From an uncultured Clostridia bacterium (lineage in GTDB: Bacteria; Bacillota; Clostridia; Christensenellales; Aristaeellaceae): 20,066 nt of DNA. The stretch's first letter is position 1; every line of letters starts with the position of its first letter. The stretch lies in NCBI GenBank assembly GCA_946626395.1, contig CAMOUF010000130.1, positions 1-20,066 on the forward strand. Reading direction: 5' to 3'. Of the stretch, positions 5,156 to 11,812 are shown piece after piece. The notes under the pieces are model-generated. The model did no database searches. It had not been told where the DNA came from and saw only the letters and a program-made list of their open reading frames with translations. The translations under genes and the position numbers were made by a program.

Positions 5156-7651
5156 CTATTCTCCCGACTGCCAAAAGAGGGACAGCGCCTGATCCGCTTC
5201 CGCCGGAGGCCGTGCGCCAAAGAGCATCCCGGTAATATCCTCCCACAAACGGGAGGCGCTGGGACTCTGGGCCCGGGCCACCTGCACGGCCTGCTTGCCC
5301 TCCAGCAAAATGCCGTTGTTCAACAGCTCCTGATTGATGGGAATGATCCGATAGGTGTATTCCACCCCCAGCTGGGCTTTTTTGTCGGTATAGTACAGGG
5401 TTTCCCCGGCCTTGCCGCTGAGCTCGTCCAGAATGAAGCATTCCCCGATGGCGTCCCGCTGGATGCGGTAGAGCCCCGCGTCGGAGGCGGTGATCACCAG
5501 CACCGGATTGCCCTGCTTGTTGTGGGTCACGTAAAAGGCGGAGGGGGAGCGGGGCGCGCTCCACACGGTAGAGGACTTGGTGGGCCGGTTGGAGGAGAGA
5601 AACACCTCGCTGACGCTGTATTTCTTGGGGGTCAGGGAGGTGGCCAGCATGGGCTCCCCGGCCCACTCGATGGATTTTACATCAATATTCAGCCACACCA
5701 TGCCGTCCGCCTTCAAAAAGGCGGGCTTTTCTTTTCCGCTGTAATAGCTCTTGAAAAACCGGGCGGCCATGGCGGCGGTAAAATCCCCGCCGGACACCCA
5801 GCCCTGCAGCTTATGGCGGCTGTCCGGATTGTCAAAGCCCATCCAGAAGGCGGTGGAAATATCGCTGTTGTAGGCCGCCATCCAAATGTCCCGGTTGCCG
5901 CCGCCCGTCATGTTCACCGTGCCCGTCTTTCCGGCCACCGGGGTGCCCGCCTGGCTCAGCTTGGCCCCGGTGCCGGAGGAGGTGACGGTTTGCAAAAGGC
6001 TGGTCATCAGATACGCCGTCTGGGCGGACAGCACCTTCCTGCCCTGAATCTCATGCTGATAGAGGATGTTCCCCGCCGCGTCCTCGATGCGCTCGATAAA
6101 ATAGGGCGGGTAAAAGGTGCCGCCGTTGGCGAAGGGCGCGTAGGCCGCGGCCAGCTGCACGGGGGAGACCCCGTAGGTCATGGCCCCCAGGGCCAGGGAC
6201 AGGTTCCAGTCCCGGTCGTCCAGCTGGATGCCTGTCTTTTGCAGATAGTCCCGGGCGGAGGCCACGCCGATTTTGTTCAGCAGCGATACCGCCGCCACGT
6301 TCAGGCTGTTTTTCAGCGCCGTGCGGATGGTCACGTTGCCATAGTAGAGATTCCCGCTGTTCCGGGGGGAATAATTGCCGAATTTCTGGGGGGTGTCGTT
6401 TAATACGCTGGCGGTCATATAACCGTGGGATTCGATGGCGGGGGCGTATACGGCCAGGGGCTTTAAGGAGGAGCCGGGCTGGCGGCGCATCTGGGTGGCC
6501 CGGTTCAGCCCCCGCTGCACGGTGTATTCCCGCCCGCCCTCGATGGCCCGCACCGCGCCGGAGTGAACGTCCACGCTGGCCATGGCCGCCTGGGGCTTTT
6601 CCCCGTCGGAGGCGGCGGCGGGAAAGTTTTTCTCTGCCCCGAAATGGCCGTCGATGATTTCCTGCTGCTCCGGGTCAAAGGCGGTGTAAATATGATAGCC
6701 GCCCCCCAGCAGCGCTTCCGCCTGCATCTGGAGCAGGGCTTCCGCCTCGTCCAGCACCGCGTCCACATACCAGCCGTATTGAAAGGCCTTGGTGGATTGG
6801 GGGATGGGGGTCACGTCCTGGGAAAGGGCGGCCTGGTAGGCCTCCTCGGATAAAAGATTGTTTTCCCGCATGGTGCGCAGGATGTATTCCTGCCGGGCGC
6901 GGTTGGCCTGGGGGTGCAGGTGAGGCGCGTAAGCGGAGGGGGCCTTGATCACAGCGGCCAGCACCGCTCCCTGGGCGGCGGTCAATTCCTTTGCGGGCAC
7001 GCCGAAGTAGGCCTGGGCCGCTGCCTCGATGCCGTAAGCGCCCCGGCCAAAGTAGATGTAATTGAGATACATTTCCAATATCTGCTCTTTCGTGCATTGG
7101 GCCTCCAGCCGCAGGGCCAGATACATTTCCTCCAATTTCCGTGCGATGGTTTTCTGGCTGCTCAAATGGCTCAGCTTCACCAACTGCTGGGTGATGGTGC
7201 TGGCCCCCTCCGCGTAGGCCCCGGAGCGCAGGTTGGCCCGCAGGGCCCCAAAGATCCGCACCAGGTCTACCCCCCGGTGCTGATAAAAGCGCAGGTCCTC
7301 CGCCGCCAAAAAGGCGTTCTGCACCTCCTTGGGCACCTGGGACAGGGGAATGCTCACCCGGTTCTGGGCGGATTGAATGCTCGCCATGAAGGCCCCGCTG
7401 CGGTCGTATATGGCCCCGGTCTGGGGCAGGCGCGTCATTTTTTCAATGTCCAACCGCTGCCAGGAGCCCACGTCGAACACCAGATAAAAGGCCGCCGCCC
7501 CGCCCAGCAGCAGCCCCGCCAGGGATAGCAGCAGCGCCCGCCTGAATCCCCGCCCCTTGACGCCGTCCAGCTTTTTCAGCTCCCGGACGCTTTCCCGGCT
7601 TTCCTTTTTGTCCAGCCGGTTTACCGCCCGGCCCCAGCGACCCTTGAACAT
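5156..7651 (-). CDS. Class A penicillin-binding protein (PBP1A-type transglycosylase/transpeptidase)
   Basis: Bifunctional peptidoglycan synthase of 831 residues, anchored in the membrane and acting outside it. Order: a basic cytoplasmic tail (1-38); one membrane segment (about 39-60); a GT51 glycosyltransferase with EDLRFYQHRGVD (catalytic Glu118), EGASTITQQLVK, RKLEEMYLALRLE (Glu175) and ILEMYLNYIYFG; then a transpeptidase with SSLK (Ser394 nucleophile, Lys397), SLN (449-451) and KTGT (575-578). All catalytic motifs are intact. The last 170 residues contain a beta-rich stretch (AGLYRIQRD ... GVEYTYRIIPINQ) resembling a fibronectin type III-like domain, as in other clostridial PBP1 proteins. 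The start follows an AAAAGGAG site about 11 bases upstream. No clear promoter is visible; the upstream region is occupied by a large repeat element. Confidence 0.96.
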   Translation of the reverse strand: MFKGRWGRAVNRLDKKESRESVRELKKLDGVKGRGFRRALLLSLAGLLLGGAAAFYLVFDVGSWQRLDIEKMTRLPQTGAIYDRSGAFMASIQSAQNRVSIPLSQVPKEVQNAFLAAEDLRFYQHRGVDLVRIFGALRANLRSGAYAEGASTITQQLVKLSHLSSQKTIARKLEEMYLALRLEAQCTKEQILEMYLNYIYFGRGAYGIEAAAQAYFGVPAKELTAAQGAVLAAVIKAPSAYAPHLHPQANRARQEYILRTMRENNLLSEEAYQAALSQDVTPIPQSTKAFQYGWYVDAVLDEAEALLQMQAEALLGGGYHIYTAFDPEQQEIIDGHFGAEKNFPAAASDGEKPQAAMASVDVHSGAVRAIEGGREYTVQRGLNRATQMRRQPGSSLKPLAVYAPAIESHGYMTASVLNDTPQKFGNYSPRNSGNLYYGNVTIRTALKNSLNVAAVSLLNKIGVASARDYLQKTGIQLDDRDWNLSLALGAMTYGVSPVQLAAAYAPFANGGTFYPPYFIERIEDAAGNILYQHEIQGRKVLSAQTAYLMTSLLQTVTSSGTGAKLSQAGTPVAGKTGTVNMTGGGNRDIWMAAYNSDISTAFWMGFDNPDSRHKLQGWVSGGDFTAAMAARFFKSYYSGKEKPAFLKADGMVWLNIDVKSIEWAGEPMLATSLTPKKYSVSEVFLSSNRPTKSSTVWSAPRSPSAFYVTHNKQGNPVLVITASDAGLYRIQRDAIGECFILDELSGKAGETLYYTDKKAQLGVEYTYRIIPINQELLNNGILLEGKQAVQVARAQSPSASRLWEDITGMLFGARPPAEADQALSLFWQSGE

Positions 7652-7675
7652 TGAAAATCAAACTCCTTTTATTCA

Positions 7676-7894
7676 GTGAGGAGTGAGAAATGAAGAGTTA
7701 GGAGTGAGGAGTGAGGAGTTAGGAGTGAGGAGTTATTAGTTCGCGCTTCGCGCGCGCTGAATGATGTGGAAGGAATCGGATTTTGACGTTCGGAACCTTT
7801 CTGGCGCTTCGCACCACCTCCCCTGAAAAGGGAGGCAATCACTCACACTATATTTTTTGTTCACTATTAACTCCTCACTCCTAACTCCTCACTC
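7676..7894. repeat. Heptad-word inverted repeat, GAGGAGT family, with 30-bp near-perfect arms
   Basis: Bases 7711-7740 are complementary to 7863-7892 at 29 of 30 positions. The left arm extends back to 7676 as further 7-bp words of the GAGTGAG/GAGTTAG type. The 122-nt loop contains a GCGC-TTC-GCGC core (about 7742-7752) and a second small hairpin, CCTCCC (7817-7822) with GGGAGG (7830-7835). It lies between the divergent penicillin-binding protein gene and the first secreted-protein gene, and accounts for over half of the 411-bp gap. The rest is T/C-rich sequence and the promoter at 7947. Confidence 0.85.
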
Positions 7895-7946
7895 TTTTCT
7901 ACTCTTTTCTCCTCGCTTGTTGCCGTTATTATTGCCAAAAAACCTC

Positions 7947-7975
7947 TTTTCATTTATGGGAAAATGCGGTATAAT
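7947..7975 (+). promoter_or_regulatory. Sigma-A promoter of the first secreted-protein gene
   Basis: TTTTCA (7947-7952), a 17-bp spacer and a perfect TATAAT (7970-7975). The transcript would start near 7982, about 80 nt before the ATG at 8063. Confidence 0.65.
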
Positions 7976-8062
7976 GAACCCAAAGAAAAAAGAACCATTT
8001 ATCATGCAAGAATTTCGTTGGATTCTTCGTTATGATCATGGGCGCTGAAAGGAGTGACGGCA

Positions 8063-9505
8063 ATGGGCAGGCTGCTGAAACGGGCCTGCGCCTGGCTGCT
8101 TGCCGCGGCAATTGCGCTTTCCTGCGCGGGCGCTTTGGCGGAATTTTCACCCCGGTATGAAAAGCTGATGAACGGGGAGGGCGTGACGCTGACCTTGAGC
8201 GCGCAGCTCAAGCAAATGTCAAAGATGAAAAAAACCTCCCTGGAAACGCTGAATGATTGGCTGGAGGGCCTGGTGGTGACCATGTCCCTGGGCGGGGACA
8301 CGGAAGCCGCCGTGCGCTTAAACGGCGATGATGTGTTCTGGGTCCGGGTGCAGCGGGAATCGGGCTATAACCTGACCTCCTTTGGCCCCGACGGCGGCGC
8401 GTACATGACCGCCCCGGACAAGGCCGACGCCCTGGAGCTGCTCAGCGGGGATTCCGTGTCCCTGCCCGATTGGTCCCAGGCGCCGGGAGCCTATGTTCAA
8501 ATGGCCACCAAGCTGTATGACATGCTGTCCTCCCATGTGACGCCCACGGCCGCCAAGCAGACCACCACCATCAAAAACGCCGCCAAAGCCGCCTCCAACG
8601 AGCTCTATACCTTCACCGGCGACGACCTGACGGAATTCTGGCCCCGGGTGCTGGACGTTGTATATCCGGCGCTGGAAGAATTGCTCTCCGGCCAGCCGGG
8701 CCTGTGCGCCCAGATCGAAGAGACGCTGGACGACCTCACCTTTTCCGGAGAATGCAAGTTCAAGCGCTTCCTGGATAAGGAAGGCCGGGACATGGGCCTC
8801 CAGTTTACCGGCAATGCTGAGCTGGGCGAGGAAAAGCGCAAGGTGACCCTGTTTTACGGTTTTACCCCGGATAAGGGCGGCTATATCTCTTTTTCCGCCC
8901 CCGCCGTCAAGGGAAAGAATAATCTGAAAATCACCTGCGGCGTGCAGCTCACGGGAAAAAACGGCGTCAACACCGTGACCCTGGAGGGCACCTATACCCG
9001 CACCCTGGACAAAAAAACCGTGTCCGGCTCCCTGAACGCCACGCTCAAAAACGTGATCAAAGAAGGGGACGAAGCCTGGAGTGGCAAAGTGACCCTGAGC
9101 CGCACAGCGGACAAGGTGAAAAGCACCTGGACCCTGACCCCCGCCCTGACCTTTACGGACGAAGGGCTGACCGGCGAAATCGCCCTGATCAAAAAGCAGG
9201 GCGGAAACACCGTGGCCCAGGCCACCATCACGGCGGCGCTTACTCCCTATCATGCGCTGAACATTCCCCCCGCCGCCAGCGCCAAGGACCTGCGGGGCCT
9301 GTCCGATGAGCGCGCCCAAAGCGCCGTGGCGCTGGAAAACCTGCCCCTCATCGAAACCCTGGCCGAGCTCATGGGCAGCCTTTCCGCCGCCGACCGGGAC
9401 GCCCTGCTCCATGACCTGCGCACCGACGCCTGGATGAACGGCCCGGTGGCCCCTGCCCTGGAAAGCGCGGCGGAGGAAGCCGCCGATCTGGAGGCGGACG
9501 AGTAG
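8063..9505 (+). CDS. Secreted protein of unknown function (tandem family, member 1)
   Basis: A 480-residue exported protein not recognised as a named family. The ATG at 8063 has AAAGGAG eight bases upstream; a GTG at 8054 overlaps that site and is unlikely. The N-terminus is a classic signal peptide (MGRLLKRACAWLL, then SCAGALAE), with probable signal peptidase I cleavage after ALA; the Cys in ALSC is a weak lipobox alternative. The mature part starts with a helical region, then has many alternating beta-type stretches (roughly 230-390, for example VTLTLSAQL, KVTLFYGFTP, VNTVTLEGTYTRTL), and ends in an acidic Glu/Ala-rich tail. The layout is shared with the next two genes, suggesting diverged paralogues. 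A surface or cell-wall role is only a guess. Confidence 0.85.
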   Translation: MGRLLKRACAWLLAAAIALSCAGALAEFSPRYEKLMNGEGVTLTLSAQLKQMSKMKKTSLETLNDWLEGLVVTMSLGGDTEAAVRLNGDDVFWVRVQRESGYNLTSFGPDGGAYMTAPDKADALELLSGDSVSLPDWSQAPGAYVQMATKLYDMLSSHVTPTAAKQTTTIKNAAKAASNELYTFTGDDLTEFWPRVLDVVYPALEELLSGQPGLCAQIEETLDDLTFSGECKFKRFLDKEGRDMGLQFTGNAELGEEKRKVTLFYGFTPDKGGYISFSAPAVKGKNNLKITCGVQLTGKNGVNTVTLEGTYTRTLDKKTVSGSLNATLKNVIKEGDEAWSGKVTLSRTADKVKSTWTLTPALTFTDEGLTGEIALIKKQGGNTVAQATITAALTPYHALNIPPAASAKDLRGLSDERAQSAVALENLPLIETLAELMGSLSAADRDALLHDLRTDAWMNGPVAPALESAAEEAADLEADE

Positions 9506-9522
9506 AGCGCTTTAAGCTACCG

Positions 9523-9697
9523 GGCAATAGGCAAAAGGCAATGGAGGATAGAGTGCAGTGTACAGTGTGCAGAGTGCAGAGAATATAACGTGCAAAAGGA
9601 ACGAATGCAGACATGGAAAAACTAAAAAATCTGATTTCTGTACTCTTCACGCTGAACTCTCGTTCTATTGCCTATTGCCTAATGCCTATTGCCTAAT
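9523..9697. repeat. Heptad-word inverted repeat, second copy of the GGCAATA/GAGTACA composite
   Basis: The left arm (about 9523-9587) reads as nine 7-bp words, GGCAATA type then GAGTGCA type. The right arm (about 9630-9697) has TGTACTC-type then ATTGCCT-type words, also at 7-bp spacing. It has the same composition, order and orientation as 2233-2417 but is not identical, so the two are diverged copies. It sits between two secreted-protein genes and occupies most of the 263-bp gap. Confidence 0.8.
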
Positions 9698-9768
9698 CAT
9701 TTAAAGCATTCTTTCAACGATCGCCTGAATCATTCCCAATCCGATTTAATCCCAAGGAGGAAAAGACC

Positions 9769-11274
9769 ATGAAACGGATCATCGCCCTGATGCTGGCGCT
9801 GCTGATCGTATTGCCCCTTCTGCCTGCGCTGGCGGAGGACGACTATACCCTGGTGGACAAATTCTATAAGCAGGCCATCGAGTCCTCGGCTTACCGGGGC
9901 ACCGTGGCCTTTACCGCCAAGGGAGAGGAAACCGGCGCGTTTTCCGAGGAGCTGTGGGCAGCGATCCGGGCGCTGGCTCCCCGGCTCACCCTGACCCTGG
10001 AGCATACCACCGCCCCCAAAAAGCCCGAAGGCCAGGCCACGGTAACCATCGCTGTCAGCGGCGAAGCCAGCTATAAGACCGCTTTTCTGTACGATGAAAA
10101 GCTGGTGGGCGTGACCAGCGATTTTCTCTCTCCCGGCGCTTATTACGTGGCGGATAAAAATTGGAACTGGGGCCGGCTTTTCTCCCTGGGCGGCCAAAGC
10201 GCCGACAGCCAGTGGCCCCCCGTGTGGCAAATGATGCTGGCGGTGCTGAACGCGCCGGAGGAATGGAAGGCCCGGGCCCGGGAAAAGCTGAGCATCTATG
10301 AAACCAAGCTGGGCATCTGGATGAACGGCTATGCCGCCGTGTCCATGGGCCGGGAAGGGGATACGACTTATTCCGAACTGTCCTGCTCCATTCCCGCCCA
10401 GGCCATGAAGGCGGAAATGAAGCAGCTGCTGGTGGATTTCTATAACGACAGCGAACTGCTTTCCATGCTGCGGGAGGTGGTCACCGCCCAGGAGGCGGCG
10501 GCCTATTTGCAGCCCGGCGTGATGGACACGCTGTTTTCTATGCTGGATCAACTGGCCATGGACGGCACCGTGGAGGTGGCCCGCCGTCACAGCGCGTCCG
10601 GCGAAGCCCTGCTGGACAGCATCACTTTCCCCCTGGCGAAAAACGCCTTCTTTACCAGCCTGACCCTGTCCATGTCTCCGGCGGAAAACGGCCAGGAATG
10701 GCGGGTGAATGGCGGCTTGAACGGAGGCGCGGACTTTGACGCCCGCCTGGTGCTGGGGGAGGCGGGGGTGTATACCGGCTCCGTGGATATCGCCCTGCCC
10801 GCCCAGGAGGACGGCGCTACCTTCGTGGTCAGCGACGAGGCGGGCCCCAAGGATACCTACGGCTTTGATTTCAGCCTGTCCTGGGACCCCGGTCAGGAAA
10901 GCTATTCTCTGGCGGATGACCGCTCCACCCAGAAAATGAGCGGCAGCCTGCTGCTTCGCCCCCGGGGCAATAAAAACCAGATGCCTGAGCAGTCCGTGAC
11001 CGTGGAGGCCACCCTGTCCTCCAGCAGCAAGAAAAACGCTGTGACCCAGCTGAACGGCTCCCTGACCTGGCGGGATATGGAAACCGACGCTTCCATCACC
11101 GCCGCCCTCACCAGCCGCACCGTGGTGCCCTTCGCCTATGAGACCCCCTCCACCGTCACCGGCGCGACCCGGATGGAGCTGCTGCCCCAGGAAAGCGTTT
11201 CCGCCCTGGTTCAGCAGTGGCTGGCCCGGCTGGTCCAGGTGGGCATGAGCCTGGGATTGGTGCAGCTGCCCTGA
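9769..11274 (+). CDS. Secreted protein of unknown function (tandem family, member 2)
   Basis: A 501-residue exported protein, not recognised. The ATG is preceded by AAGGAGG at good spacing. The signal peptide is MKRIIALMLALLIVLPLLPALA with predicted cleavage at ALA-ED; there is no Cys, so it is not a lipoprotein. The N-terminal half is mixed helix and strand (including FLYDEKLVGVTSDFLSPGAYYV and VWQMMLAVLNAPEEW). The second half is largely beta-type (about 290-460: FFTSLTLSMSP, SGSLLLRPRG, VTVEATLSSSS, LNGSLTW), closing with a short amphipathic helix. Unlike its neighbours it lacks an acidic tail. No good promoter is visible in the gap, so it may be read from upstream through the repeat element. 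Confidence 0.85.
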   Translation: MKRIIALMLALLIVLPLLPALAEDDYTLVDKFYKQAIESSAYRGTVAFTAKGEETGAFSEELWAAIRALAPRLTLTLEHTTAPKKPEGQATVTIAVSGEASYKTAFLYDEKLVGVTSDFLSPGAYYVADKNWNWGRLFSLGGQSADSQWPPVWQMMLAVLNAPEEWKARAREKLSIYETKLGIWMNGYAAVSMGREGDTTYSELSCSIPAQAMKAEMKQLLVDFYNDSELLSMLREVVTAQEAAAYLQPGVMDTLFSMLDQLAMDGTVEVARRHSASGEALLDSITFPLAKNAFFTSLTLSMSPAENGQEWRVNGGLNGGADFDARLVLGEAGVYTGSVDIALPAQEDGATFVVSDEAGPKDTYGFDFSLSWDPGQESYSLADDRSTQKMSGSLLLRPRGNKNQMPEQSVTVEATLSSSSKKNAVTQLNGSLTWRDMETDASITAALTSRTVVPFAYETPSTVTGATRMELLPQESVSALVQQWLARLVQVGMSLGLVQLP

Positions 11275-11297
11275 CCCGGAGAAACCGGAAAAAACGC

Positions 11298-11378
11298 CTG
11301 GGGGAAACCATAATAGGCTTGTTCAGGCTTTTTGCCGTTTTACAAAGGCTTTCGCTTAAAAGCGGCCTATTGCCTAAG
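11298..11378. repeat. Solo repeat words: CTGGGGGAAACCAT and a TTGCCTA half-arm
   Basis: CTGGGGGAAACCAT (11298-11311) is identical to the outer end of the hairpin arm at 13515-13528. GCCTATTGCCTAAG (11365-11378) is a right-arm fragment of the GGCAATA heptad family with no clear left partner. These look like remnants of repeat elements in the 538-bp gap after member 2. Confidence 0.5.
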
Positions 11379-11435
11379 TAAGCACTGATCAATTCAGCAT
11401 CTTGCATAGAAACACATCATAGAGACAAGACAAGA

Positions 11436-11540
11436 TGTAGGGGCGGATATCATCCGCCCGAAAAAGCTGGCATTACGAATGTTGGAAAACCCAGTACACG
11501 AAACGATTCTCTCATCGGGCGGATAATATCCGCCCCTACA
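11436..11540. repeat. 105-bp palindromic element with 25-bp inverted ends (MITE-like)
   Basis: Bases 11436-11460 are complementary to 11516-11540 at 24 of 25 positions (ends TGTAGGGGCGG ... CCGCCCCTACA). Each arm is itself self-complementary (GGGCGGAT with ATCCGCCC), so it can fold as two small hairpins or one long one. The unique centre is about 55 bp. No target-site duplication is evident and it carries no gene. A family of small non-autonomous or REP-like repeats is the likeliest explanation. Confidence 0.75.
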
Positions 11541-11567
11541 AGTCGTTCTGCCAGAAATCGTTTAAAA

Positions 11568-11620
11568 ATCAATTGTTTTGAATTGATTAGTATTTACCTA
11601 TTGCCTATTGCCTATTTACC
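11568..11620. repeat. Small hairpin and TTGCCTA heptad half-arm
   Basis: ATCAATT (11568-11574) pairs with AATTGAT (11581-11587) around a 6-nt loop. Bases 11594-11620 follow with tandem TTACCTA/TTGCCTA 7-bp words and no complementary left arm close by. Confidence 0.55.
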
Positions 11621-11692
11621 TCATTTGTTCCAGACGCGGCTGAATTGTCGTATATCGCGCTTCAAAACATCGTCACCCCTTCTTAGGCTGTA

Positions 11693-11721
11693 TTGCCAAA
11701 TTCCCAGTTTCGTGGTATGAT
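11693..11721 (+). promoter_or_regulatory. Strong sigma-A promoter of the third secreted-protein gene
   Basis: TTGCCA (11693-11698), a 17-bp spacer and TATGAT (11716-11721) preceded by TGG, an extended -10. Both hexamers match consensus at five of six positions. Transcription would begin near 11728, giving an 85-nt leader. It excludes any start codon at 11693 for the gene. Confidence 0.75.
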
Positions 11722-11812
11722 CATCATGGATGCTGCGCCCGGTTTCCGGGCTGGAAGCATAAACATTCAAGCGAACCATTTTTCGCTGAAAACACTGAAA
11801 GGAGAAAACATC

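Noticed and set aside
7676..7894. CRISPR-like appearance of the short tandem words
   Set aside because: Units are 7 bp with no spacers, the arms are inverted copies of each other, and no cas genes are present.
9698..9768. Promoter for the second secreted-protein gene
   Set aside because: Several AT-rich hexamers such as TTTAAT at 9745-9750 exist, but none has an acceptable -35 at 16-18 bp.
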